64,000 nucleotides of DNA from Bacteroidaceae bacterium. GTDB taxonomy: Bacteria > Bacteroidota > Bacteroidia > Bacteroidales > Bacteroidaceae. The DNA is taken from the NCBI GenBank assembly GCA_017524545.1, contig JAFXVN010000072.1:160401-224400 (forward strand), given 5' to 3'. The notes under the pieces are model-generated. The model made no database searches and was not told where the DNA came from. It was given only the letters and a program-made list of their open reading frames with translations. A program made the position numbers and the translations under genes. Below, in pieces: positions 17,289 through 25,953 of the stretch. The first letter of the stretch is position 1. Every line of letters begins with the position of its first letter.

Positions 17289-18257
17289 ATGATACAACAA
17301 TTTGCCGATTGGCTTATCTTCGACCTTTTGGGCATGGATGCCAACTCGCGTCTGGGTGAGGCAGTCAATTTCTTCGTCTATGACTCAACGAAAATCATCC
17401 TCTTGCTCTTTTCCATCAGCATCGTGATGGGCATTGTTAATGCCTACTTCCCGATAGAACGTCTGCGCAATTATCTCTCGTCGCACCGGCTCTATGGTTT
17501 TCAGTACCTGCTGGCAAGTATTTTCGGAGTCATCACACCATTCTGTTCCTGCTCGTCCATACCACTTTTCATCGGATTCGTCAAGGGAGGCATTCCCTTG
17601 GGCGTAACCTTCGCTTTCCTCATCACTTCACCTTTGGTCAATGAGGTGGCTGTGGCAATGTTCCTCGGCACCTTCGGTTGGCAGGTGACAGCCATCTATG
17701 TCGCGTGCGGCATCGTGATGGGAATGGTGGGAGGTTTCGTGTTAGGCAAGCTGAAACTCGAACGCTACCTCTCGCCATGGATCCTTCAGATGCAGCAGAT
17801 GCAAATGCAAGCCGACGAGGCATTTGAAGCAGAACACACACCTTTCATGAAACGTCTGCCATCCATCACGAAAGATGCCCTCGGCATCGTCCGTGGGGTG
17901 ATCCTTTACGTCCTGCTCGGCATCGCCATTGGCGCAGCCATCCATGGTTATATGCCCGAAGATTTCTTTGCCGACTTCATGCAGAAGGCAGGATTGCTGG
18001 GAGTACCGGCAAGTGTGCTCATAGCCGTTCCGATGTACGCCAATGCTGCTGGAATCGTCCCTGTTGTGGAGGTGTTCGTTGCCAAGGGCATTCCTCTCGG
18101 CACAGCCCTCGCCTTCATGATGTCAGTGGTAGGACTATCCCTGCCCGAAGCCACAATGCTCAAGAAGGTGATGACTTGGCGGCTCATCGGCATCTTCTTC
18201 GGCACAGTAGCATTTATGATCATGATTTTAGGGTGGACGTTCAATCAGATATTGTAG
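17289..18257 (+). CDS. ArsP/YraQ-type permease, copy 2
   Basis: A 322-residue paralog of the permease at 13232-14200: same length, same FCSCSSIPLFIGF and YANAAGIVPVVE motifs, and by eye about four of five residues identical. The most divergent part is the central loop (about 165-190, with QMQQMQMQADEAFEAEH). The two copies flank the TonB receptor and CDF gene in direct orientation. A strong terminator follows. Confidence 0.88.
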   Translation: MIQQFADWLIFDLLGMDANSRLGEAVNFFVYDSTKIILLLFSISIVMGIVNAYFPIERLRNYLSSHRLYGFQYLLASIFGVITPFCSCSSIPLFIGFVKGGIPLGVTFAFLITSPLVNEVAVAMFLGTFGWQVTAIYVACGIVMGMVGGFVLGKLKLERYLSPWILQMQQMQMQADEAFEAEHTPFMKRLPSITKDALGIVRGVILYVLLGIAIGAAIHGYMPEDFFADFMQKAGLLGVPASVLIAVPMYANAAGIVPVVEVFVAKGIPLGTALAFMMSVVGLSLPEATMLKKVMTWRLIGIFFGTVAFMIMILGWTFNQIL

Positions 18258-18319
18258 ATTTGAAAATAGTGGCAATGGAGTATCTGGCAGGGAAACGAAA
18301 GTAAGTGCGTAATATTTAG

Positions 18320-18364
18320 CGAGGGTGTTTCAAAATCTGCAAAGAAGCTTTTGCAACACCCTCG
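18320..18364. terminator. Bidirectional terminator between permease 2 and the relaxase gene
   Basis: CGAGGGTGTTTCAAAA (18320-18335) pairs with TTTTGCAACACCCTCG (18349-18364), 15 of 16 matched. It separates convergent genes. Confidence 0.75.
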
Positions 18365-18386
18365 TTGAATACAAATAGTTTCTATG

Positions 18387-20444
18387 TCAGAGGGACAAAC
18401 CTTTCTTCTTTGCCGGTGCTCCCAACCCTTGCTTTTGAGTGCCATCCCAGTTTGTAAGCTGGTCAGCACATCCATTGGAACCACCGATAGATACGTATGT
18501 TTCCGCACTGCATGACATATGATCTACAAATGCGCAGAAGTTGTTAATGGCAGCCTCCGAGAAATCAACCTCTTTTGCAGCAAACAACCTTGTCCAGTTG
18601 CAAACACAGTCTTCACGAAAATCGCTGCAGTCTTTCCATGAAATGCCAGACAGGAATTCTTTTACAGAAGCTTCGATGCCATTGCTATTAGAGAGTGAGC
18701 GGTTATGCCTTGAAGCAGATGCCATTATGCCATAATAGATTGATGATGCCTCTTTCTGGTTAAATGAGGTTCTGGTGGTCAGAGCAAATGCACGGAGTAC
18801 AGACCGTCCTTCAGATATGAACCTGTCAAGAACGCCATTGTGTCTTGTGATTCGTGCTTCTGCCTCACGTTTTGATTCTGTAGCAATGCGTGCTTCACGT
18901 TCCTTACGCTCATTTACCTTCCTTGTCGCCTCGTTGAATTCAGGTTCTTTCCACAGAGCGTTCCACTGCAAAGAAAGATCCTCATAAGCAGAACGAAGGT
19001 TTCCCAAGTCTCTCTCTGCCTTATCAGCACGAGTCTTCTCTGCAATTCTGGAGTTACGGAGTTTCTGAACTGCATCTTCATCAATCAAAGTCAAGCGGAA
19101 TTTGAGACCATCGATCTCCTCTGTCAGATTGGAAACCTTGACATTGAGTTCATTAATCTCAGCATCCTTCTCAGAAACAAGACTATCCTTGTCCTTCAAT
19201 TCCTTTGCAAGATTCTTGTTGCTGTCCCATGTCATGCGGAAGTTCTGACCGATAGACTCAGCCGTTGGTTTTCCGCCCTTCCACGTCAAACCTGAAGCTT
19301 TTATAATGCCATCAATAGTTTCCTTAACACCAGCCTCGTATGACTCCTTGATCTTTTCTGCTTCTTCTTTCTTGAACTTGCCTGGCTGAAAGATCTTGGC
19401 AAGGAAACCTGATTGAGCAGTCTTCAGTTCCTTCTGGGCTTCATTCTTCTGATGCTGGATGACAGCGGTCTCGGCTTCAATCTCTGCTTTCTGTCGTTTT
19501 GCTTCTTCGATAGCCAGTTTTGCCTGGCGCTCAGCTTCAAGTGTTACCTTGTCCTTATGCTTGCGCTCACGCTTCTCTTCATCAGAAAGCTCTTCATAAG
19601 GGATGCCACGTTCAAGTCCGTACTTGTAACCAACCTCATCATGATAATCAGTATGAAGTTGGGAAAGATATTCGGACTTCTCCTTCTTTGTCTCACCCCA
19701 CACCTTTGCGTATGACACACGTTCAACCATGCCCTTGGTTGCTTCACGCTTGGTGTAGTTGCCTCGCTCGTCCTTTGGCAAAGCCTTCCATTCCTTGGTG
19801 GTGAGTTCTACATCAGGATTGTCATTGCTGACATACACACTACCTATGCGTCCACGTTTCTTGACCTGTTCAACAGGAACAGTGAGGACATGTGCATGGA
19901 TGTTGGTCTCATCACAATGAACACTGAAACCGATGACGTTTTCTTCGCCCCATTTACGGCAAGCAAACTTGTAGGTGTCCACAGCCCATTCTCGGATTGG
20001 ATCCATAAGTTTGATGTGACTTTGGTCAGCATTAGGGTCTGAAGTGTCAAGTTCCTGATCACCGAAAGCAAGTCTCTTCATAACATCACGGTCGCCACTA
20101 AAGACAATGTCCACAAGACAATTGGGTGAGTTATGGGAAACTAGTCCAGGGCTGTCCGCATCCTTGTAAGGTTTGAAACCAAGTTCTTCATAACGTTGCT
20201 GAAGTCGCATGTACAAAGGTGTAGGATTAGAGCCAAGAGGCATTATCTTTGCCCCTTTCGCAACCTCAAAATTGAGGCGCTTGCGAGAAAAGTTATAGTG
20301 ATTATTCTTTTCCTTCTCTGCATTCTTTAGCTGGTAACGTTTTTCGTCCCAACCTCTTCGTTCTGCCTCATTGCTAACTTGTACAGGAAATGATTTTCTG
20401 TCTTTGCCTGCATGAATCGAGGCGCGAGGAATATGATCTTCCAT
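18387..20444 (-). CDS. MobV family relaxase (Pre/Mob)
   Basis: A 685-residue mobilization relaxase. Residues 1-200 form the Pre/Mob catalytic domain with the histidine motif HCDETNIHAH (H176, D178, E179, H183, H185). A long coiled coil follows (about 310-540), then a C-terminal region without known motifs. An open frame extends 20 codons upstream, but MEDHIPRAS at 20444 fits the usual MobV start, so it is chosen. The relaxase would nick the oriT-like inverted repeat just upstream and allow transfer by a helper element. Confidence 0.92.
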   Translation of the reverse strand: MEDHIPRASIHAGKDRKSFPVQVSNEAERRGWDEKRYQLKNAEKEKNNHYNFSRKRLNFEVAKGAKIMPLGSNPTPLYMRLQQRYEELGFKPYKDADSPGLVSHNSPNCLVDIVFSGDRDVMKRLAFGDQELDTSDPNADQSHIKLMDPIREWAVDTYKFACRKWGEENVIGFSVHCDETNIHAHVLTVPVEQVKKRGRIGSVYVSNDNPDVELTTKEWKALPKDERGNYTKREATKGMVERVSYAKVWGETKKEKSEYLSQLHTDYHDEVGYKYGLERGIPYEELSDEEKRERKHKDKVTLEAERQAKLAIEEAKRQKAEIEAETAVIQHQKNEAQKELKTAQSGFLAKIFQPGKFKKEEAEKIKESYEAGVKETIDGIIKASGLTWKGGKPTAESIGQNFRMTWDSNKNLAKELKDKDSLVSEKDAEINELNVKVSNLTEEIDGLKFRLTLIDEDAVQKLRNSRIAEKTRADKAERDLGNLRSAYEDLSLQWNALWKEPEFNEATRKVNERKEREARIATESKREAEARITRHNGVLDRFISEGRSVLRAFALTTRTSFNQKEASSIYYGIMASASRHNRSLSNSNGIEASVKEFLSGISWKDCSDFREDCVCNWTRLFAAKEVDFSEAAINNFCAFVDHMSCSAETYVSIGGSNGCADQLTNWDGTQKQGLGAPAKKKGLSL

Positions 20445-20504
20445 ATTCGAAAATTGTATTAGGATCCAGTGATACCACTGGCAGTATGTGTATAAATGTG
20501 TCAT

Positions 20505-20686
20505 CGGGTCTCGGGCAGAGCCTGAGCATAATTGGACTTTTTAAGGGAGCCATCTTCAGAGGTGATTCTAAAAGTCCCTATTATGTTTAGGACTTTTAGA
20601 AAAAGTCCGCTGTACGCCCAGGGCGTTTCTGTATAGCCTGCCCGTTAGCTAAGGGGGATCTCGTGTACAGTTATATATGTTCAACA
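20505..20686. other. Candidate origin of transfer upstream of the relaxase
   Basis: CTAAAAGTCC (20566-20575) and GGACTTTTAG (20588-20597) form a perfect 10-bp inverted repeat, with further GGACTTTTT and AAAAAGTCC copies at about 20532 and 20599. GC-rich GCCCAGGGCG and GCCTGCCCG segments follow. Position next to mobV and this repeat structure fit an oriT; the nick site is not identified. Confidence 0.5.
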
Positions 20687-22645
20687 TCATGATGCTTCTG
20701 ATGAATTTGGAGTTAGCTTACGATAATCATTATGTTCACATCGCTCCAGACGCCCTTGAAGAATGAAGGTGTTAATCCATTTGCTTGTGGTGCTTGGGGA
20801 GAATCCTAAATCAGTTGATACTGCAACATACTGAGGACGGCTGAAAGAATCCGGAAGTGCTGCATAAAGCATCTCCATCTTGTCTTTTTTAGTGAGAATC
20901 TTGCCACCTATGGTTGTCGCAACATCAGTCTTTGGCAGATGAGAGTAACAATATACAGTGTGATAGATTAGTGTGTCACCAAGAGCCATCGCGATTCTGA
21001 AGTCTTCCTCCTTGCAGCGAAGAATAGTACGAACATCTTTCTGTGCTAAGGCGGATGGATTTGGCGTTTCATCCATAAAGCGAATAGCTGTTAGTACCAT
21101 CATCATGCGGAACACGGCAAAAGCCAAGCGTCTGACAACACCCTGCATATCATTAGAGATGTCTTCAACTGCCTCCTTGTTTACCAATCGATAGTGCTGA
21201 TTGAACTCTTCACAGAGATCTTGAGGGATAACGACTCTGTAGTTTCCACCACGGAAGAAAGCCTCACGCATTCGTTTGTATCTAAGTCCCAACTGATAGT
21301 AAACATCACGCAAAGAGGAACTCTGTTTTCCCTCGGAAAATGAGCTCTCAGAAAGAACGTCACGGAAGTCCATCTTGAAAGGAATGTGATAGCAAGTGAT
21401 TCGAGAGAATGTTCCGTCCTCAGCTTTTGGAGTAAGCGTGTACAACTGTTCTGGAGTGCCTGACAGACAAATAGCCAGCATTGGATGCTCAACAAGTCGA
21501 TCCTCGTTTTCCTTACGACGCTTAATGTCTATAGGCTCATGATGGTATGCCTTACGAATGATTGTTGTATAATCACCAAACTCTGACTTCAAGACTGCAG
21601 ACAGGGTATCACACTCGGTGTCAAAGATTAGTCCGATACCGTCATTATAGTCCAATTGCTCTATGACAGAAGCAGCGCTACTATTCGTTGGAATAAAAAG
21701 AGTACGGCGATGTGGTTCCTCTCCAGAGAAGGTATTGCCATCCTGCTTTGCTTGTCTCTTCTCGGCCTTATATTCACGTATCTGCTGGTCAGAAATCTCA
21801 CGAAGTTCCTTATGGATAGGAGCCACCAGTTGACGACAGTAATTCAATGATCCCTTACCCATACCTGCATCTGCCATGACAAAGAAATACAACATCGGTC
21901 CCCAATCATCATGATTATATTCACCAACGACATTGTGTAATGTAATGGATAAGCAAGTCATTGCACCCATGAGAATCATATCTCTATCGTCCGGAGAAAT
22001 GCAGTTGTCAACAACCTCTTTCAAGAACGGAGGGAGTGTTTCATAAACAAAAGAAGGGAAATGAGGGAGTTCTTCTTCGTCATAAATCCATTTGCCGCTA
22101 ATTTCACATGAATGGACATTTGGATTTTTGGCTTTATGGATATTTGCAGATTGAGGCTGTGGTGCTTTATTACTATCTCCATTTTTCCAAAAATCCATAT
22201 TTCCAATGTGGGCATTTTGGATTTCTATAGGTGGCACATCAGGTTTGGCATTGGAAATATCTACGCCTCTATCCTTTGCCATTTGGAAGAATGTGCCGAT
22301 AGTTACACCAGAACCAGTAGAGGCAAGACATTTATCATATTGTTTGTCAGTCTCGGCATGGTTGTATTTCGCATTCACCTTGCTGACACGATGAAAGAAA
22401 TCACGCCCAGATTCTTTGAACTCGCTTGCAAGGGCAAAGCCTACCTTTACCCAGGCGTCATAACCTTCTGTGATGTCAACTCCACTTTCCTCAATGAGTC
22501 CAATTACACGGTCTACCTTATCATAAGTACATTCGCCCCCTATATTATTATAAGGAGTCATCTGCTGTGGGGCGTTCTTAGCTGCATTGCTATTAGAAGG
22601 GGCATTCTCCCACTGCTCTGGTAAAAAAGTTTTCTTTTCTGACAT
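20687..22645 (-). CDS. PriCT_2/DUF3987 replication protein
   Basis: A 652-residue protein with a PriCT_2 primase-associated module (about 38-115, including GYDAWVKVGFALASEF and GSGVTIGTFFQMAKDRG) and a DUF3987 helicase-like part containing a P-loop-like ADAGMGKGS and a downstream LIFDTECDTL segment. These proteins accompany VirE-N primases in Bacteroidales elements and probably act in element replication. Its start overlaps the end of the VirE-N gene by 53 bp. Confidence 0.85.
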   Translation of the reverse strand: MSEKKTFLPEQWENAPSNSNAAKNAPQQMTPYNNIGGECTYDKVDRVIGLIEESGVDITEGYDAWVKVGFALASEFKESGRDFFHRVSKVNAKYNHAETDKQYDKCLASTGSGVTIGTFFQMAKDRGVDISNAKPDVPPIEIQNAHIGNMDFWKNGDSNKAPQPQSANIHKAKNPNVHSCEISGKWIYDEEELPHFPSFVYETLPPFLKEVVDNCISPDDRDMILMGAMTCLSITLHNVVGEYNHDDWGPMLYFFVMADAGMGKGSLNYCRQLVAPIHKELREISDQQIREYKAEKRQAKQDGNTFSGEEPHRRTLFIPTNSSAASVIEQLDYNDGIGLIFDTECDTLSAVLKSEFGDYTTIIRKAYHHEPIDIKRRKENEDRLVEHPMLAICLSGTPEQLYTLTPKAEDGTFSRITCYHIPFKMDFRDVLSESSFSEGKQSSSLRDVYYQLGLRYKRMREAFFRGGNYRVVIPQDLCEEFNQHYRLVNKEAVEDISNDMQGVVRRLAFAVFRMMMVLTAIRFMDETPNPSALAQKDVRTILRCKEEDFRIAMALGDTLIYHTVYCYSHLPKTDVATTIGGKILTKKDKMEMLYAALPDSFSRPQYVAVSTDLGFSPSTTSKWINTFILQGRLERCEHNDYRKLTPNSSEAS

Positions 22646-23234
22646 ATTCTGGATATTTTGAATTTATGTATGCTTCAGGATCGTAAGGAATGAAGCACGA
22701 GCGTGCCACATCACTCCCAGATTTGTCTGGCTCAGGATAACCAGAAGCAACAAGATAGTTATAAACTGCATTGTAGAAACGACTGTGTTCCCAGCCTTTA
22801 CGTTCAATGTCTATCACCCACTTTAAGCCATCGCCTGATGGTGAACGGAAGAGTAGTTCAGTCTCAAAGCAATCATCATGAAGCAGTCTTTCCCTCAACG
22901 ACGGAATGTCTGCTACATGGTCAAAGTCAATGCAAAGCAATTCCGAATGCAACAGGAGGTGATTCTTGTTGCGAATGCGGAATGTACCTGAGAACGTACA
23001 AAAGTCAAAGTTTTCTGCTTTGTATTTCCTCGCAGCATCTTTATCGATTATTGCACGTAAAGTCTCTGTTTGCCTTTGGGCATAAGGACCGACAATGTAG
23101 CGATAGATGTCAGGAATGGTGATACACCTAAGTGGTTCTACGTTTCTGATTGGTTTCCTGAAGAAAGAGAAGGAGTGATTTTCTCCCTCTCGTTCTCCAA
23201 AGAAATCTTCATAGATGGACAGGGCATTATCCAT
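22593..23234 (-). CDS. VirE N-terminal-like (BT4734/BF3469 type) primase-related protein
   Basis: A 213-residue protein matching the VirE-N/BT4734 family: AENFDFCTFSGTF, then LLCIDFDHVAD and FRSPSGDGLKWVI, resembling an archaeo-eukaryotic primase core. The ATG at 23234 (MDNALSIYEDFFG) overlaps the stop codon of the upstream HTH gene and is preferred to a longer frame with an unlikely N-terminus. It probably works with the DUF3987 protein. Confidence 0.85.
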   Translation of the reverse strand: MDNALSIYEDFFGEREGENHSFSFFRKPIRNVEPLRCITIPDIYRYIVGPYAQRQTETLRAIIDKDAARKYKAENFDFCTFSGTFRIRNKNHLLLHSELLCIDFDHVADIPSLRERLLHDDCFETELLFRSPSGDGLKWVIDIERKGWEHSRFYNAVYNYLVASGYPEPDKSGSDVARSCFIPYDPEAYINSKYPEYVRKENFFTRAVGECPF

Positions 23235-23610
23235 AATTGCGCGTCGCCTCCTTTCTGCCAGATAAAGGATTATTAGAAACGTATGCACGTGCCTGATCCA
23301 TAAGATCCTTACCTGATGACATACCATCTTCTGCTAACCATGCATCAATCTCAGACTTAATAAAGTACAGTTCTCCTTTTTTATGATAAGGTATCTTAGG
23401 AGGCTTAGCTGATACCCATCCATAGACCGTTTGCTTCTTCGGTTTTGTTGGCAAATAGTCGCAAAGTTCTGTAATGTTAAAACGAACTTCTTCTACTACA
23501 GGCACGCAATTATGATTGTTCATATTGCCTACCATCGTTTCAAGGTTGCCTATTCGTTTGAGTATCTCGCTCAAAGTTTCTGGCATGGTGTCGAATGTAA
23601 TTTTTTCCAT
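23227..23610 (-). CDS. HTH_17 DNA-binding protein
   Basis: A 127-residue protein with an N-terminal helix (SEILKRIGNLETMVGNM) and an excisionase-like HTH: FNITELCDYLPTKPKKQTVYGW, then IPYHKKGELYFIKSEIDAW. It begins the replication/mobilization operon, with stop/start overlap to the VirE-N gene, and probably regulates it. Confidence 0.82.
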   Translation of the reverse strand: MEKITFDTMPETLSEILKRIGNLETMVGNMNNHNCVPVVEEVRFNITELCDYLPTKPKKQTVYGWVSAKPPKIPYHKKGELYFIKSEIDAWLAEDGMSSGKDLMDQARAYVSNNPLSGRKEATRNYG

Positions 23611-23857
23611 ATTCTTATTGATTTTTTCGATGAATTACATCGCAAGAATACGGAGATAAGCAGAGTATGTAGGGGTATATGATAAATATAGTCTATTATA
23701 GTCGTAAGTCACTAATTGTCAATGAATAAATAATCAATATTAATTTCGCTACGAACATACAACGTAAGTATTCGTAACAGAATCGTAAAGAATATAAAGC
23801 AGAAAAAAGGCTACCTAAGCATTTTACTTAGATAGCCTAATCGATAGTTATGAATTT
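23611..23857. promoter_or_regulatory. Control region upstream of the replication operon
   Basis: AT-rich, with a TACGAA/TTCGTA inverted repeat near 23750-23780 and the integrase terminator at 23808-23838. No gene seen. Confidence 0.35.
23808..23838 (-). terminator. Terminator of the integrase operon
   Basis: AGGCTACCTAAG pairs with CTTAGATAGCCT (11 of 12) around a 7-nt loop just after the integrase stop codon. Confidence 0.7.
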
Positions 23858-25162
23858 TTATTTGGATGAATTGCCTGATATGTCATTATCAGGTTCCTCT
23901 TGTTGGGTATTGTTACCAAAGTCAATTGTGAAAGCATCTGCAGCAGCTTCTTTTTTCTTGTCCACAACTTTGGCATACACCTGAGTGGTTCTGACGTTAG
24001 TGTGTCCCATCATCTTGCTTAGGGTAAAGAGGTCAGTACCTTCGGTCAACTGTATTGTAGCATAGGTATGGCGAAAGCAATGGAATGTGATATGTTTGGT
24101 AATGCCAGCAGCTTTAATCCATTTCTTAATCGGACGAGAGATTACCGATTTGTCAGGGATACCTTCAAAAACAATTTGCTGAGGTTCTCTCGGCTCACCA
24201 CATAGTTTATATGCCTGAGGGCTGATAGGCATATACTCCACACCACCCGTCTTCTTCTGGTCAAAGTTAATACGATGATGCTCACCTTCCTTGGCCAATT
24301 CAGCCCATTTGAGTTTTGTGATGTCGCAGAGGCGCAATCCTGTAAGTGCAGAAAATAGGGCTGCACGATACAAAATAGGATTATCGCATGGTGTCTGAGC
24401 TAGCTGGTTAAGTTCTTCAAGGCTTAGGTGCTCACGTCTTACCTCTTCTTCAGGAACCCCTTTTACCTTTGCGGCAATATCAACTGTGATATAACCGTCA
24501 ATGAATGCCTGATGTACTGCACATTTGAATATGGCGAAATAAGTATTTGCTGTGTTCTGTGATAGCAATCCTTTCCTCTTGTCTCCACGTGGAGCCGTTA
24601 GGAGATACATTTTGAAGTCTTCCATCAATTTCTGACTCAACAGAGAGAAAGGAATATAGTCACTCTTGGCAAACAGACAGAGATAATCATATACACGATT
24701 CCAGTTAACGATGATTGACTCAGAACTACGTGCATGTTTCTTTTTCGACAAGTCTTTGACAAACTGAATGAAGTTTTGCTTGCCTTTTTCATTCAACTCT
24801 GCCTGAGCGGCATCTGTTTCTGAATACAATGAGGCATTGTCATACTCATGTTGACGCAATGCTCTGACGTTGTCTGCAAAGATACACGATTCTTGATCTA
24901 CAGCAGAACGGCAGATGATAACGCCATTCTGATTACGCTTGGGCAGATAACTGATAGTACCATCCTTATCAGTTTTACATGGCTGCGACTTATCCCATAC
25001 TGGAGTGGTTATGTCACGATGCAAATTTTCTCGAATGCGCTGTGGCTTATCGCTACCTGGTTGATAGATGGGATAAATGTCAAGATAAAGATACCATCCC
25101 TCATGAAACTCTTTCTTGCGGAGTTTCACTGATACTTTTGTTAATGCGAGTTTTCTTCTCAT
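23858..25162 (-). CDS. Tyrosine site-specific integrase
   Basis: A 434-residue tyrosine recombinase: N-terminal arm-binding region, SAM-like core-binding domain (about 125-225) and catalytic domain with R277 (TGLRLCD), the HCFRH motif (H361, R364), H387 (MMGHTNV) and nucleophile Y396 (TTQVYAKV). All catalytic residues are intact. It starts within the 3' end of the HTH gene (4-bp overlap) and lies about 0.8 kb from the dnaK att junction, which it should recognise. Confidence 0.95.
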   Translation of the reverse strand: MRRKLALTKVSVKLRKKEFHEGWYLYLDIYPIYQPGSDKPQRIRENLHRDITTPVWDKSQPCKTDKDGTISYLPKRNQNGVIICRSAVDQESCIFADNVRALRQHEYDNASLYSETDAAQAELNEKGKQNFIQFVKDLSKKKHARSSESIIVNWNRVYDYLCLFAKSDYIPFSLLSQKLMEDFKMYLLTAPRGDKRKGLLSQNTANTYFAIFKCAVHQAFIDGYITVDIAAKVKGVPEEEVRREHLSLEELNQLAQTPCDNPILYRAALFSALTGLRLCDITKLKWAELAKEGEHHRINFDQKKTGGVEYMPISPQAYKLCGEPREPQQIVFEGIPDKSVISRPIKKWIKAAGITKHITFHCFRHTYATIQLTEGTDLFTLSKMMGHTNVRTTQVYAKVVDKKKEAAADAFTIDFGNNTQQEEPDNDISGNSSK

Positions 25163-25716
25163 ACGTCGGACTTATATAATTTATCAAATTCTTCTTTGGG
25201 TACATACACATAGTTGCCAATCTGTCTTGATGGGATGCCATACTTTCTTACCTGAGCCCACACTGAACTATCATTGATTTTGTACTTCTGGCATATCTCA
25301 CCAATGGTGTAGCAATTCTCAGGCTCCATGTTGTAGAGTTTTGGCAAGGCATACTGCCTATTGATGGGTTCTTCTCGCAATGGGAATTTGCCCAAGAGTT
25401 CAGTCTTGCTGATGCGAGTTAAGCGAGTACCAAGATTGATACTTTGTATTTCTCCCTTACGGACTAAACGATGTAGGGTCTTTTTGCTTACACCAAACAA
25501 TGCCTCCGCTTCTGCAATGGAGATATAATCCCTTGCATCGGGAATACGTTGTTTGAGTTCATCCAATCTCTGCAAGCGTCTCTCTTCTGCCTTCTTTCTT
25601 GCACTGGCAATCTTCTGGCATTTTGGAGAACAATACCTTGAGTCCAAAAACTTTGCGAGAAATACATTCCCACAGATAGCGCATTTGCGCTTGATTTCAA
25701 CTTTTAATGTAGCCAT
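25159..25716 (-). CDS. Zinc-ribbon plus double HTH_17 protein, excisionase-like
   Basis: A 185-residue protein with an N-terminal four-Cys zinc motif (CAICGNVF...RYCSPKC), then two excisionase-like HTH modules: YISIAEAEALFGVSKKTLHR with INLGTRLTRIS, and CYTIGEICQKYKINDSSVW with RQIGNYVYVPKEEFDKLY. It precedes and overlaps the integrase gene; role as recombination directionality factor or regulator is inferred. Confidence 0.82.
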   Translation of the reverse strand: MATLKVEIKRKCAICGNVFLAKFLDSRYCSPKCQKIASARKKAEERRLQRLDELKQRIPDARDYISIAEAEALFGVSKKTLHRLVRKGEIQSINLGTRLTRISKTELLGKFPLREEPINRQYALPKLYNMEPENCYTIGEICQKYKINDSSVWAQVRKYGIPSRQIGNYVYVPKEEFDKLYKSDV

Positions 25717-25859
25717 CTTTTACCGTATATCATATTAAGTTCCCACAAGAGGATATTAGGGACACCACGTCTAAAGTTTAGTGACGTGCCAAATCTGTGA
25801 CAAGAATACGGTAAAACTTGATAAAAGTCCGAAAATCCAACAAAATTTAACAAAATAAG

Positions 25860-25893
25860 AAATCCGTGCAACTCACTGAGCTACACGGACTTC
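25860..25893. repeat. Hairpin beside right att core
   Basis: AATCCGTG and CACGGACTT pair with one G-T wobble around a short inner stem. It is the counterpart of the hairpin at 6013-6047; upstream of both, the similar stretches beginning TACGGTAAAA (5961 and 25807) also align. Confidence 0.6.
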
Positions 25894-25934
25894 CTTATAT
25901 ATTCTTATTTTTGTTTATCGATTCTTATGGCGAT

Positions 25935-25953
25935 TTACTTCACCTCCTCGAAG
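25935..25953. repeat. Right att-like core within dnaK 3' end
   Basis: TTACTTCACCTCCTC is the reverse complement of the last dnaK codons and stop. It is repeated at 6078-6092. Confidence 0.65.

Larger units (their letters stand above)
6078..25953. mobile_element. Integrated mobilizable element inserted at dnaK 3' end, with arsenic cargo
   Basis: The ends are defined by the direct repeat of the dnaK 3'-end sequence. The tyrosine integrase and an excisionase-like gene are at the right end, followed by HTH, VirE-N, DUF3987 and MobV genes, which is a common Bacteroidales mobilizable-element backbone. There are no conjugation (Tra) genes, so transfer would need a helper. Cargo comprises an arsenic operon, permease copies, a TonB receptor, a CDF transporter and a WYL/HTH/sigma module. 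Base composition is visibly more AT-rich than the chromosome right of dnaK. Insertion re-creates an intact dnaK end. Exact crossover point not determined. Confidence 0.75.

Noticed and set aside
18387-20444. Conjugation machinery within the element
   Set aside because: Only a MobV relaxase and oriT-like repeat are present; no Tra/T4SS genes were seen, so the element is called mobilizable, not conjugative.
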